Source: Eremophila alpestris peregrina (taxonomy: Eukaryota > Chordata > Aves > Passeriformes > Alaudidae). Taken from it: a stretch of 64,000 nt of DNA. The position numbers and the translations under genes are program-made. Below, piece by piece: positions 1-12,544 of the stretch (its first letter is position 1; each line of letters starts with the position of its first letter). Below the pieces are notes generated by a model that saw nothing but the letters and a program-made list of their open reading frames with translations, ran no database searches and was not told the DNA's origin. The DNA lies in contig WMCF01000056.1 of NCBI GenBank assembly GCA_009792885.1, positions 733,596-797,595 on the forward strand. The letters are read 5' to 3'.

Positions 1-1145
1 TGCCTTAATTATTCTAAGAGCACATAGGTGTTGAAATTGATCTTAATTGTTTAATTCCTAGATCTCTGCTCTTACAGAAGCAGCTGTTACACTGGCTAAA
101 ATCTACTTCTAATATTGGAAAGAATTTTATTTTAGTTGAATTATGCCTTAAGTTTTATGAGATTTTATTTTTTCCATCTCCAACTGAAGACCTGGCCACT
201 GGCAAGGTAACACCAACATCAGCTGCAGCTTTTGAAAGCCCTCAGGTTTAGCCTTGTTCCCCATGCTTTGCTTATGCTGGTTGTCAGGTGTCATCTGGAG
301 GAGTTCTGTGATGGATATGTTACATCCTTGCACAAGAGGCACTAGAAGAATGTCTGAACTTGCCCTGCAAATTGTCTGCATGTGGATCTGCCTTTGTTAC
401 CTTGCAGGGTGGCTTCCTCCTGATCCTCACTAATGGAACTTGCATAGGAGGAGATGCTGCCTGAATTTGTCATTCTTTAACTCTCTGCCTGATATAAACC
501 TAAAAAATGCTGAGGGATGAGGTAAATTACTAGAAACATGCAGTAGGAACTGGAATTCTTTGTTATAAGCTCCCTTAAATCCAGATGTGCAAAGGTCAAG
601 CCTAAAGCCTTGCATTCACAGCTCCAAACTTCTGTATGAAAAGTAAAAACCCTTCTCTGTGCCCAGCTAGAAGAAAAAGGAGGAGGTGACTTCCTGCAAG
701 TCTGATTTAAGAGGAACAAGTTTTATCTTCAGTCCTATAAAGCAGCTTGGATACCAACTTGGAACTGGAAGCAATTTTATACTGGGTGCCTGCCACTGAA
801 TGTGAATGAGCTGGATGTGGAACTTGGGCTTTCTTGCATTTTTTAATTTCATGCTGATGTTAAGAATGGGTGGTGATGCACTAAAAGCTTAACTGAGCAA
901 GAAATTAAATTTCCAGCACCTTTTGGTGGGGAGGGGGAGGGGGGCAGGGAGTGCATAAAAGATTGAGAGGACATAATTCTCAGGGATTTAAAATATTCTA
1001 TATTGTTCCTAAATCTAATCCTGCTTCTGAATAAGTCTGGTAATGGAGTAGCTATGTCTTGTTAAAAAATAAACATTGAAATTATTGCCTCTATACCTTG
1101 TGTAAATATTTGCTTCCAATAAATCATTATTTTGTCCATGTGGTG
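1..1145 (+). other. 3' UTR-like sequence, possible end of a gene lying to the left
   Basis: No protein-coding frame is convincing here; short open frames exist on both strands but none looks conserved. The right end looks like the tail of a terminal exon: an AATAAA at 1068-1073, a Pumilio-type TGTAAATA at 1101-1108, a second AATAAA at 1118-1123, and then GT-rich sequence. The stretch between is AT-rich, as expected of a vertebrate 3' UTR. No stop codon of a preceding coding exon can be identified, so the link to a gene is inference. It could equally be intergenic DNA with chance signals. Confidence 0.3.
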
Positions 1146-1170
1146 TTCTTGTTCTGTCTCCTGGTTTTAG
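1101..1170 (+). terminator. candidate polyadenylation site with Pumilio-type element
   Basis: AATAAA lies at 1118-1123. It is followed 15-45 bases later by a T/GT-rich stretch containing TGTGGTGTTCTTGTTCTG, the usual downstream element for cleavage. TGTAAATA at 1101-1108 matches the Pumilio recognition sequence, which occurs in 3' UTRs. Cleavage would fall around 1135-1145. The combination is better than a lone AATAAA, but no transcript evidence is available. Confidence 0.4.
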
Positions 1171-4100
1171 GAGTGCCATGCTGGGCAGGTCACGAGTGAC
1201 AGGCTGATACCATGAGCTGCCTTACTTTTAAAGGATTTTGGAAGAATAAGTTGGATTAGAATTAAGCAGGATGCTTGTGTTCTGCCAGCAGTTCAGGCAT
1301 TTTTCAGTGTTTTTGGGTTGAATATTTGTGTTATACAATATGATACAAAAATAATTTTAAAAGGGGAGTGTCTGAGGATGAATCTTCCAGGACCAGTGAT
1401 GCAAATTAATTAATTTCCAGTTCTTTCTGAACAAAACTGACCCCTGTGCCACAATAGTGCAACACTTACCTGTAACTGTAAACCTGCCTTAAAATTTTAA
1501 TTGGAATGTTTACAAGCAATGTGTACCTAGTGAGCTGAGTATGTGCACAGAGATGAATCATGCACAAAAGAGATCACTTTTTCATTCTTTTTCTCCAGAC
1601 AATCTATAATTTTGTTTAGTCTTTAAGGAAATGAAAGCAGGAGAAAGACTGAAAGCATTTTGTAGTCCTGAATTCACTTTTTCTTAGTTACTTGTCCCCA
1701 AGACAGAGTATCCATGTGTGTGCAGTGTGCTGAGACACTGAGGCTGGGAGCTCAGGAGGCTCAATGGCTCCATTGTCAGTCCAGCTGAAAATCTGATTTC
1801 CTACAGACCCTGCACTGAGTGTGTCAAATACACAGTCTTTGCTCACATATCCTTACTGACACCATTGCACAGGCAGCTCCTTGTGCTCTACACAACTTTC
1901 TAAATTAAAACACATTTAATTAAACAGCAGATGATAAAACCAGCTTTTCCACTGTTCACAAGCAACTAAGCAATGGTGTGAGATGAAAGCAACATCAGAT
2001 CTTGTCTTTAGTTCCCCATGGGGTTTTAAAGTAACATAAATGTGCAGTAACACTTCAGTTTGAGTCTGGGTTAGTACCCATCTTCTGTTACTGGGGAAGA
2101 AAAGTTCCAGCTTTGTCTTGGTTTTGTATCTAAATGGAAGACTGTGACAAGTAAAAGTTGATATTTTCAGTCTTTGAATGTAAAGACATTCTTAAATAAT
2201 TTTAGAGCATTATCAATGACTGATTAAATACTGATCTTCCATACATTATACATGTATCATGTGAGCCTTCCTGGATAGCTTGAGCAGGAATTTACCTGCA
2301 GTGGAAGTTGTTAAGTCACCATGCATTATGAATTCTGGTGCACAGGGTTGTAATAAATGAAACCCCCTTCCCATGCTATTTGTTAATGAAGCACCTCAAA
2401 GTTGGTTCTGTTTCACCAGCTTGCCTAAAACTGGAGTGCAAACTTAGTTCTTACAGTGATCTATTGTAAGCAAAGGATTGTTTGAGTAAAAAAAGCATAA
2501 ACATTTTTGTTAGGTGATGACTGACCCTCTCATCTCCTCTATCCCACCCCAATTAACAGAGTGCTAGCTATCATATTACAGATTAAGAGAGACTAATGAG
2601 GTTTTCCCAGCAGCCAAATGGAACTAGGAAAATGCTGTAATTTCAGTCAACAGTCATCTGCTCCAAAGTGCAGTATCAGAGTTTGCATAAATCACAATAA
2701 GGGATCTATTCTCATATAGAACTTCTGTTTTAAATTTGGCAGCTCTCACTGAAACATGTTTTGGCATGTTCTTCACAGAAAGAAGTGATTTTTTTGGAAT
2801 AACTGGTTCCCCATCCCCTGTTTCCATAAGGAATGGTACTGTAACAAAATGAATATAAACCATTCCTCCACAATGTGTTCCAGCCATTCAAATCCATTCT
2901 TTCCATGCAATTTCTGTAAAATTACTGTATTTGAGTTGGAAGGTAAAGTAGGGGAAAGATTCTCAGGAACCCAAAGTCAACACAGAGAATGATGTCAGAT
3001 TCACAGTCACTGGTGCTGCCTCTTAGAAGATGATGTGCAAGGGAAACACAAGTTGTCTTTGCTCAGGAAATATCTGGTCGATGTTTCACTTCTCAAGCAG
3101 GTCAGCACCCGTTTTTATAATTTACTGGAAGAAAAAATGTGGGAAGACAGGAGGATAGACTTCTGATACTAGCTAGTCCATGCTAGTAGAAGATGTATCT
3201 TCCCAGTAACAGTTTTTCTTCCCATTATGTCAGTTTTTTATGTACAAAGAACATTTTCCAAAGAGATCTAATGATACTTAAATGTCACTTAGCTGAGAGT
3301 GATTTCTCCCTGAGCACCCCTAACAAGATGATAATTCATAACCAAATCTAGTGTCTCACTGTAGTTCTCTGATCAAACTAATACACTTTCAGAGAAAAAG
3401 CTTTGCTTTCACTCATCTCAGTTAAAAGATGCTGAAAACTTCCATACAAAAACAGAAAAGAAGCTCCTGCTTATGGCAGGAGCAAAGTTGTTATAAATCC
3501 AGATGCACTGCATGAAAGATAAATGCTTTTTGAGGTATAATAAAAAATAACAAATCTCTGCAGCAAAATTGGTTTTGCTGAGTTTTTTCATACCACTCTG
3601 GTTTACAACTGCAGGCTTTGGAATCCTGATCAATAAGGTAAATAAAACTGGTGTTAAAGCATCCTACTAATTCTTCTCTGCAACTGCCAAGGAACATATT
3701 AATTAGGATTATATGTGTGCACACAAAGAGAATGCCATTTTTCTGTTAGCTCACTATTCCCTGTTCTCTCAGAACTTCACCATAAACGATTATTCTCATT
3801 TGGAATCTGAATGATAAATGTATCCTGGAGTCCTGCTGTGAGACAGGAACATTTTAAATGGGAACAACTCTCCACTGGAAACCTTCATTTCCAAAGATAG
3901 GAGTGCATCCTGTGAAGAAGTGTTTTGATGGAACCTGCTGTAATAATCATGTTGAAATACCTGAATGAATACATATTCATTTTAACTTGTGAAAAATTTC
4001 CTGGGTCCCAGCTGTGAAACAGGTTAAACTGAAAGCTCACAAAATTTTAGCCTTATACATGGTGAGACTCAATTTTTGTCAGATGGGAATATATATTCAA

Positions 4101-4319
4101 TCACATTTAATTAAAATTAAAGTAACATTAAAGGATATTTACTGTAAGTAGACTCTTCTTCTCCACATCTGGTGGTTATTACCAGCCCAATTCAATATTT
4201 AGCAACAGAAGAACTAATCTTTGTGTTGATCCCACAGTGGGCTTTGCCCTCTCCAGCCCAATGATGGACATTTCCAATCAACATTTACAGCTGAATACAA
4301 TGTCCTTCACTGTCACATG
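1146..4319. other. no gene seen
   Basis: AT-rich unique sequence. Open frames of 70-77 codons at 2654-2887 and 3418-3724 (minus) show no domain, no composition bias and no splice context. A donor-like sequence for the minus strand (CAG before GTAAGTG) occurs near 1463-1473, but it has only an 18-base candidate exon beside it, so I do not call it. Confidence 0.5.
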
Positions 4320-4344
4320 CCTTCCCCTTTCCCTTCCCCTTTCA
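4320..4344. repeat. C/T-rich low-complexity tract
   Basis: Short polypyrimidine stretch built from CCTTCCC and CCTTTCCC variants. It is strand-asymmetric but too short to call a microsatellite expansion. Confidence 0.5.
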
Positions 4345-5048
4345 ATATTGTGTCAACATTTGGGATGAGCCCAAATCCCAGTGTGTGATGTGACCTTGTG
4401 ACATCCCAGCCCACTGAGCCGCCAGCCTGGCCCTGCTTCCTGCCCCAGGAGTGAGCACAAACACCACTCTCAAGGATCACCTTCTGCCCATCCAGTATTT
4501 TTATGTCTGTTCATGCATTTTAATGTATTATAAAAATCTTGCATGGGTTCTTGGTTGCCTTCCCAAATATGTATTTGGATCTGTGGATCTGTATTTATGT
4601 GGGAATAGGAATTATGCATTTTGGAATTTGTAACAGTTTGAAATTAAGAAAAATGAGGGAGAAGAATAAAAACCAGACTGAAAACAAAGTAGTAAATGTG
4701 AAATTATGTTGGTCAGTGTTAAGCAGACCATGGTTTTTGTTTAAAATTATATATCATATATTCAGTATATTTGATAATAAAAATCTTCAATTTAAGCAAC
4801 AGGGCAGTTTTTCAGGGGCATTAGTATCTTTTTTCATTTAGCACAGACACATTTTGAAATATGCAAATTGCAATTGCATGTTTTGGTTTTCTGGGCCAAA
4901 TTATGAACACAAATGTTTGCCAGAGTCCCAGGAAATTGGACTGTCTATTGATTTGTAAAGCTACAAGACTGTATTAGTTCAGCACAGTGGTACTGATGGA
5001 AACATCAAGTTCTCAGGGCATTCTAGATAAGATAGCTTTGACTTTTGC

Positions 5049-5107
5049 TGTTTCCTGTTTTCTCCTGTTTTCTCCTGGTATTTTGAAAGGTAAAAAAAAA
5101 AAAAAAA
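5049..5107. repeat. 10-bp T/C tandem repeat followed by A16
   Basis: Two to three copies of a TGTTTTCTCC unit lie at 5049-5077. Fifteen bases later an uninterrupted run of 16 A occupies 5092-5107. The A-run is not preceded by a recognisable retroposed cDNA, so I treat it as a simple repeat rather than a retroposon tail. Confidence 0.55.
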
Positions 5108-5858
5108 GAAATTAATCTGCATTGCTCCACCCTTGCCTTGCACAACTCAAATATTATTTTGTTTGGGACTAAGTTTGTGGCTTACAGCTGCAAAAAGGGA
5201 GGAAAACAAAAAATGTTCCTTTTTAACTCCTCAGGATGGGAATTTCACTAAAACACCTTCAGTGGTTTCCCAGCAGAGATCAAAGAAATGAAATCCCAGC
5301 AGGCTGGGACAGAGGGGTCTATTTTTGGTAGTGGAACATCCACACAGTTCCTCTGCTTTACTGGGGATATCAGAGGAAACTGCAAATGCTGTAGAAGCTT
5401 ATTCTGGTGTCACAGGCTTTTGGGTGGGTTAAAAGGACAAATACTGAGCCTTTCACTTTGTATCCCTCTTTGTTACTTGCTGTTTATCAAGCAAAATTGT
5501 GTTTTTGTCTACCTCACTTACATTGTCCCACAAACAGCAATTTCTTTTTTCCAAGTATTGGGGAAATCTGTAATATGGTAGACTTCATGAATAAATAAGT
5601 TCTAATTTTTCACTTGGTTTTAAAACATTAAATATAGTTATTGGATTTGTTTGAAATGCAAATACAAAATATTTAAGCTTTTCCCACCTCGTTTTCCTCC
5701 TACTTTTCAATTATTAATTACTAAAAATCAAGCGGAGCTAGAGAAAGATGTTAAGAAAATTATAACAGCAGGGAAGATAGATTTTGGCAGAAAATGGGCA
5801 CAATGCTTCAATTGTCATTAAAAATGAGGAAAATAGTATTTTTACTTTTGTGAAATAA

Positions 5859-6525
5859 TGTAACATTTTTCTCTACAGGTCTCCAAAGACGATTTCTACA
5901 ACTCCAGAAATTACAGCACAAATTGTAATTAAGGCCAGGGCAAGAATACTAACCCTGGCAGGCAAAGATTTTGCAGTTATATATTTGCCTTTGAAAAAAG
6001 GTTGTTTAGATTGGTCATTGCAAAATTCAGATGATTTGCAAAATGCATTGGTAAATGTTTCAGGTGTTTGTTCTACTCATTATCCTAGTCACAGATTATT
6101 TCAATCAAAATTGAGTTTCAGAGAAAAGGCCTTGTTAAGTGAAGAGCCTTTGAGTGCTATAACTCTCTTCACTGATGGGTCAGGAAAAACACATAAATCA
6201 GTAATTGTGTGGTTAAACCAAACAACAAAAAAATGGGACTCAGACATTCAAATGGTCGAGAGCTCTCATCAACTGCTATTTCAACTGCTGTTGTTAGAGC
6301 CTTTCAATTTAATTACAGATTCTGCCTATGTTGCTAATATAATTAAAAGAATAGAAAAAGCAGTCTTAAAAGATGTCAGTAATGATGCTTTATATCGCTG
6401 GCTTTCATGCCTTCATAAAATTTTGCAACACAGACCCAACCTATATTTTATTACTCACATTAGGGCACATTCATCCTTTACCAGGATTCCAGCATTTTCC
6501 ACTGCTGCAGGGCAGTTAATACTCT
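5859..6525 (+). pseudogene. endogenous retrovirus pol remnant (RT end and RNase H), class II/betaretrovirus-like
   Basis: One frame is open from 5859 to 6623 with no upstream ATG; retrovirus-like sequence is apparent from about 5880 to 6480. The first part (about 5925-6000), with KARARILTLAGKDF followed by YLPLKKG, resembles the segment between reverse transcriptase and RNase H in betaretrovirus-like elements. RNase H follows: TDGS at 6171-6182 holds the first catalytic Asp, TDSAY at 6315-6329 holds a second, and THIRAHS at 6453-6473 is the late His-containing motif. In family members these residues degrade the RNA strand during reverse transcription. The copy is dead: the domain is cut off after THIRAHS, the last acidic site is not visible, the segment just before TDSAY has lost family-like sequence, and no gag, protease, fingers/palm or integrase adjoins it. 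No LTR pair is visible. Class II is my recognition from motifs, not a search result. Confidence 0.8.
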
Positions 6526-7392
6526 GGATAAAACAAAGTATTAAACCTGCAGAAGCAAATAAACCCCTCCTCCTCTCACAGCTGTGGGCAGCACTTGAGA
6601 TCCATCCCCTCTCACACTGCTGAAGAGTTTTAACACTGCCTTTGCTCCATATCTCTGCTTCCCTCTCAGCAGATCCTTTGGAAGGATCCTGCCTCTTTTC
6701 CCCTGCATGGATTCTGCCTGGCTTGAGGAGTGGCTGTACAGGGCAGCACAGTCCAGGTACAGAAATACCCATCTCTTCAAAGTGTTGATGATGCTGCCTC
6801 ATATGGGAGTAAAACTGGAATGAGTTGGAACACCACAGTTTGGGAACCAAACGGGCACTGCAGGACATAAATCAATATTTGTAGTATTATCCTTAATTTG
6901 GCTCCAGCAGTTACCCAGAGACACGACCATGGAATATGATTGTTACTGAGTGGACTTCAGACAGCAGATACTGATAATTTGAGGATGCTGACAAACAAAA
7001 CTGCTGTGTTCTGATCGAGTGGGTGACGCTCTGAACTGGCAGGGTCGTTGTCTTACTGCATGACCTTGCATCCGCAGCCTGGTGAGTCAGCTGGCAGCAG
7101 CATCCCTGACTCTGGAATGTGGCACAGGAGGAAGGAAAGCAAAAATGCCTCGGCACAGAAAGGCATGCATGGGAACTAGCTGAGGGCACAGCAGCACCTG
7201 GAAAAGGGCAGTAAATAGAGCTTAGGAGTGAGGAAAGACTACAGGAAACTGGGTACCCAAACACAGGAGAGCCAGGAAGGAATATCAAAGCGTTTGCAAA
7301 GGGCCACGGGTACCATGTGACAAACAAGGGCACTGCAGTGCTCACTGGCCTGTGCAGGGACAACAGGAGCACTGTAGACACAGTATCTCTTT
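6526..7392. other. GC-richer unclassified sequence beside the pol remnant
   Basis: Composition is clearly richer in G and C than the flanks and the block ends at a T-run near 7390. A 156-codon minus frame at 6911-7381 and a 137-codon minus frame at 6455-6868 exist, but they are Ser/Cys/Pro-rich without a domain and look like chance frames. The block may be further degraded retroviral or LTR sequence, because it directly abuts pol, but I recognise no env, primer-binding site, polypurine tract or LTR end in it. Confidence 0.4.
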
Positions 7393-9017
7393 TTTTTTAT
7401 CTGAGAAGTCACATCAGCATTTGGTTTCCTTTTTCCTGATACTTTCCTGATGTTTCTCGTAGCTTTGGAAAAACACTGGGAAAAAATTGGAAAAACAAAT
7501 TTTATTTAGCTATAAAAAAAATAAATGTTTTCTGAATTCATGGTATTCAGAGACTAAAATACATCTCTAACACTTTTGTATATGAAAAAATGTAGGATGT
7601 GGCCATCACTGAAGAAAACACTGAGGCAGACTGAGTTGGGACTATCAGTTCCTAGGAGTGACCTCACTCAGGTTTATGTGAGAATCAGCCACAGAAGTAA
7701 ATTCTGGTGCAAATATTAAACATAATTTTTATCCAGCAGTTTTACTGTCTCAGTGATTTGAATCAGAAACCTCAATGCAATACCTTTAAAATCTCATTTG
7801 AGGAGAACAGGGTCTCACTCTCTCAAATATATATAAACATAACATTGCATGTCACCACATAGCTCATGGCAACAGCATATAAAGGTTTGCCTCTGAAGAG
7901 ATTTATGCTGTGAGGACCCTATCTGTGAAAAGCTAGAGGAAAAAAAAGGAACCTGTGTAAATTGTAGGGGCTTACTGGTTCTGTTGATAAAATATTGGTT
8001 CTGCTTGAAGGAGTGAAGGGGTAATGAAGTGCAAAGAACAAGATAGAATCCTCATTATGGCTAAAATGGAATGAGTGAGTAGTCAGTAGTAATTACAATG
8101 AAAACTTGCTTTCATTAGTTTATCTTGATGTGCTTTCATCAACACGTGCATTATTTACACATATTATTATGAGAGAAAGTGCTTCACTCAACCAAAGGCA
8201 GAACAAGAAGTGAAACTGAAGTTTTCTGAATCAGCCACTACAAAACCAAGCAAGACACTTTGACTTTCTCATAAAGTAAACAGCATATGGTCAGCTCTAC
8301 AGTGCTCCTTTGAGTTCAACTTCAGACCATCCACGTTCACTCACACAAACCTTTATCAGTCAAAACTTTGCCTTAGCAAAGAACCCTGCTCAGTCCACAA
8401 TCAAGGGGTGTTCTGGGGAAAGCAAGAGAGAAGATTTTCTCTTTGATAAGATGGCTTGGATATTCCTGAAATCATAGCTCCATCTTCCATCTGTCATCTC
8501 AATATCAGCATGTTAGCAGCAGGAGCTCCTGCAGGGAAACCAGGCAAGTGTTTAACAGTTCACAGACTGCTCCACATCTCTTTTGGACAGTAAGAACAGA
8601 GCTTCTTGTCCAGTTACAATTCAAACTCAAGGAAAAAACCCCAGTGTAAAACCAACTGAAACAACATTTTTGAACACTGTCCTTGGCATAATTTACATTT
8701 TTCTTATATTCGGTGCAATTTCATGATGGCAGATTTGTCTAAACGTGGCAGGCATAAAGCACTTTGATTTTGCTGGTGTCTGAAATAAAAATATCTACAG
8801 TTTTCTTGGTTGACACGAAAAGAACTTGATCAGATGGCCCTCGCTGGGGAGAGGGCTGTCTGCAGCCTGAGAATGGGGTGTGTGAGCATCTCACATCAGC
8901 TTCACACTGACCGAAACAAGCTCAGAGAAGAAACGAGGCTGTAATTTGCACTAAAGTCCCATTTGGCAGGCGGGATCAGCAGGAGGGGAGGGTTTCCCTG
9001 AAAGTGCAATATGGCAC
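7393..9017. other. no gene seen
   Basis: AT-rich unique sequence with no supported coding frame or repeat. The last 200 bases (about 8820-9017) are moderately GC-rich and lead into the CTCF-like motif. Confidence 0.5.
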
Positions 9018-9030
9018 TGCCCTCTAGTGC
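9018..9030 (-). promoter_or_regulatory. CTCF-like binding motif
   Basis: The sequence TGCCCTCTAGTGC, with ACTGCC at its left edge, matches the reverse orientation of the vertebrate CTCF core (CCASYAGRKGGCRSY) at 14 of 15 positions by eye, with the terminal G replaced by C. CTCF binds such sites to form chromatin loops and insulators. Chance matches of this quality do occur in 64 kb, so occupancy is inference. Confidence 0.4.
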
Positions 9031-12028
9031 TGTGTGCCAGACCCAGCCAAACTACCCGAACGCAGAACTGTGTTACATTAGATTAAAAGATCATATTTCC
9101 TGTCTGCTGCTCTCTGTATTTCAGGATTCTGTGGAGTGACGTGATGACTTTTGGCCAGGCTCTGTGAGCTGTTTGCTGTTACATGGAGTAAAGTAACACT
9201 GCAACAATGAAAAACTCCAAAATCAGGCAAGAGGCATGATAGAAACTATGCTAAGAAGTGAGACAACATCAGAGGAGAGGGGTTGTTCAATGAGCCAATA
9301 ATCCCCAGGCAGAGTAGGGTTGTCTTTCCCTCTATTAAATAAAATCCCCAGAACTCTCAGGTGGCTTACAGATGGTTTCCCATCAAGGTTTTCCTGAGAT
9401 CATATGGGAAAAATTTGTCAACATTCAAGACTAAGGCAATTTCTTGGTCAATATTTAGTCCCTCAGCTCATAATGAAAAGAATTATAATTAAAGTTTTGC
9501 TTTATGAGACCAGCTTCTGGATGCTGATAAAACACTTGGTGGGAAATGATTCTGAACCACAAAAAAAGGGCTGCCAAAGGAAAAACACATTGGAACTGCA
9601 CAGACTCTGAGTACAGTGAGGTGGGATGTGACTAAAATAACTTTGGCTGTCAGCACTGAGTATCTCATGTTTATTGATGGCTGTAATTGTTACTGCTGCA
9701 GTGTGAGGAAAGTTGAAATTAAACAGAAATATTCATGCTGAAGTAGTTCAAAATTTGATAGAAAACTTTATCAGAGTCCATGAGACCTTTGATTTGAATT
9801 TTGGGCCAGTACTTCAAAATGTGTAAAGAGAACTTGAATCATGGCTCATAACTGGCATGATCAGTGTAGAGTTAAAGTATCTGCAGGAGAAGACTCATGA
9901 AAAAGTATTTTCTGCATTTCTGTCATTTAAAACCCATTACTTTTTCTCCAGACAGAGATGCTGCTCAGGAACTGGAAAGGTTTGAATAATTATTCACTCA
10001 ATTTGGACAGTATTGGGAAAACTCCCTCAGCTATAGTGATCTTTTAAAAATAATATTCTATAGCAAGGTGATAAACTGAATATAAGCAGCATGAGCATCA
10101 CCCAACATCCACTGAAAAATTTAAGTGTTCTCTTTTTACTTCAGTTGTCACCTGACTAAACCCTGAAGGCAAAATTATAAATTTAAATTAAAATTGAAAA
10201 TTTTTTAAAGATTCAAATTTTTTATGTTTTTGTTTTCAAACATGACTCGAAGTAAAAATGAAAGAAATGACACTTTCTCTCATTTTGGATCAAACCTATG
10301 AGTTCTTATTTATGCTTTCCTTTTTACTGAAGCAACTGAATAGTTACTTCATGGTTTGTCCCACTGAGATGAAGTCGTTTGATAAATTCTGTATCGTGCC
10401 AAAATGTGATCTTGTAAAACTGCTTTATTTTATTGACAAAGGATTAAATGCTGCTGCCAAATGCAGTCACTCACATTTTTGTAAGACATTTATGACAATC
10501 TCTTAGTATAATGAGTTTTATATAATTTAGGTAGCTGTCTTCATTCCTCTGGTGAAAGCACACCATAAGAAGTAATATTTTTTGTCTTTTTTTTCCAGTT
10601 AATTGAATTACATATCTTGGAACTAGAATAGGAATAATACTTCAGAGTTATTTCTAGGAAAGCATGGAGGAAAGCAACACATCATCATAGTTCAAAGCAA
10701 ATCTTTTTCTATTTTTAAACACTTCTACCTTGCAACATGCAGGAACCTTACGATAAGATCTAGCCAAGTACACTTCAGGCCAACCTCACCCCATAGCAAA
10801 TGGAATGCTAAAAATGGTAAAATTCAAGTCAAATTTGTAACATTTGTTTCTTGAATTTAATAAAAATACCAAACAGGAGTGCTGGTGAGATCTGCAACAG
10901 CCCTCTGGTGTTACAAGAAGCAGAATACAGATAAAATCTTCATTTCCTTTTGCCCTGTGCTGGTCTAACATTTTATGACCTTTATAAAACTACAGAAGCA
11001 GTGGAATGCTGTCATTTTGCAGTGTTGTGTGTAAGAAGAGCCCAGAATCAATCCTGTGTTGGATTTCCCATTCAGCCTGCAGGTCATCCTCACTGCTGCA
11101 ATGATTGCAGGACCTAATCATTTACCTCTGTGTTATCATCACAGGATATAGCAGTGGTGTACCTATAAATGAGCTTCTTGAACAAAGCCTGCAATCTTGG
11201 CTGCTCCCTCCCCTCTCTGGTCCCTCTCCCATCTCTGTGTATATTCAAATCATCATTCAGACTCTTCTGATACAGCATTTCCCAGCATCACTGTCAGTTC
11301 CTGTCTCCCAGCATCTGCCTGAGATGGATGACCAATAACTTCAGTTGGGAATGAGATTTTTATTGCTGGAATTCCTTGTGCAGGGCAGACCCATTCAGTC
11401 AATAACTCAAACCAGACATACAGATCTGGCTTGGCAAAGAATTCATCTTCCCTCAAGCTACCAAAGACTGAAAAGAGCACCTAAAAACCTGCCCATTAGC
11501 TAGTTATTTTATTTTCTCTGTACATAAGGCTAAAGCAAATGGAGTTATTTCCCACTGAAGAAAAACTATTTGTTTTTTCTAAGCTGCAGTCAAGCTTGAT
11601 AGGCATTTGTACAAGAATATTGCTTTCAAGTCAAACACTTTCCTATTGTTGCAACTACAGCAATGGAATAAGAAACTGAGTGACAATTAGGGAGCTGTTA
11701 ATGATGGATCTGAAGCTGGTTTTGTTCTGTGACCTTAATGAGAGGTGTGATCCAAGAAGGGAGGGAGGCTGCTGAAGCATCACAAATCAGACTTAGTTCA
11801 AATCAGCTTCTAGAAAAGATGGAGTCAGACTAATTCCCAAAGTTAAAGCCATTCCATCAAGGAAATAGAAAACAAGTGTTCAATTCCTGAATAAGCAGCA
11901 CTACTCTACTGATCCACCCTACATCCTCTTTGGAAAGACCAACATCTTTCTTCTACAGTAATTTATGTCATATAAACCTAACAACACAATGGTAAATGCA
12001 GAAGCTGATCCAGAAGGAGAACATAGCC
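9031..12028. other. no gene seen
   Basis: AT-rich, partly very AT-rich around 10170-10240. Open frames of 60-82 codons show nothing recognisable. No transposon or array detected. Confidence 0.5.
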
Positions 12029-12075
12029 AGAAATGGATTCATTTTGAGAAATGGATTCAGTTTGAGAAATCAATT
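12029..12075. repeat. 18-bp tandem duplication
   Basis: The unit AGAAATGGATTCATTTTG is followed by a second copy with one substitution (12047-12064) and then a partial third copy beginning AGAAATCAATT. Replication slippage is the simple explanation. Confidence 0.75.
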
Positions 12076-12465
12076 AAGCAAGGAATTAACTGCAAAAAGG
12101 AAATTGCTGGTATGAAGTGTAAAAACCAGCCACAAAGATCATAATTATTGATTGTAAGCTCAGTAAGTCTTATCAACCAAATATGCAAATACTTCCTTAT
12201 CTGAGCCTGAAAAAAATGAGACACATTGCAATAGTTGGATGGCTTTCCTTCAGATTGTATCAAAATGATGGACAGGAATCATTTGTGGCATGGGAAAATC
12301 TGCTGTTGTCACAAGGGAAAGAGCTACTAAAAAAGCAGCCTTGGGTTGTCTCAGGGGTAAAGGTTTTCCTGATTGAGATTATTTATAGAGAATTAGTTTT
12401 TGTGGTGGGCGTTTTATTATTTTCTTTTTCTCTTGAAAATTCCATTCCATCGTGATTCATTTCAG

Positions 12466-12544
12466 ATGTTCCAGAGGAATGAAGCATATCAAGGTGTCCT
12501 TTGTGGAAAAATTCCAGCAGCAACTCAGTAAACTCACCACCACT
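12466..12544 (+). other. candidate exon, unassigned
   Basis: A 79-base segment follows an acceptor-like sequence (T-rich tract, then GTGATTCATTTCAG) and is followed by GTAAGTAT, a near-consensus donor. One frame (skipping the first base) is open through all 26 codons, including MKHIKVSFVEKFQQQLSKL. Protein identity is not recognised. Its reading phase does not fit the candidate exon at 26229, so it is not part of the phase-consistent set described elsewhere. A decoy exon is quite possible. Confidence 0.2.

Noticed and set aside
1463..1495. 18-base microexon on the minus strand (AAG acceptor, CAG|GTAAGTG donor)
   Set aside because: The acceptor lacks a pyrimidine tract and the segment is too short to support without transcripts.
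5092..5107. A16 run as the tail of a retroposed gene or SINE
   Set aside because: No cDNA-like or tRNA-derived sequence precedes it and there is no target duplication. The same applies to A-runs at 35872, 55709 and 63032.
6911..7381. 156-codon minus-strand frame as a gene
   Set aside because: Ser/Cys/Pro-rich with no motif, in a GC-richer block where long chance frames are expected.
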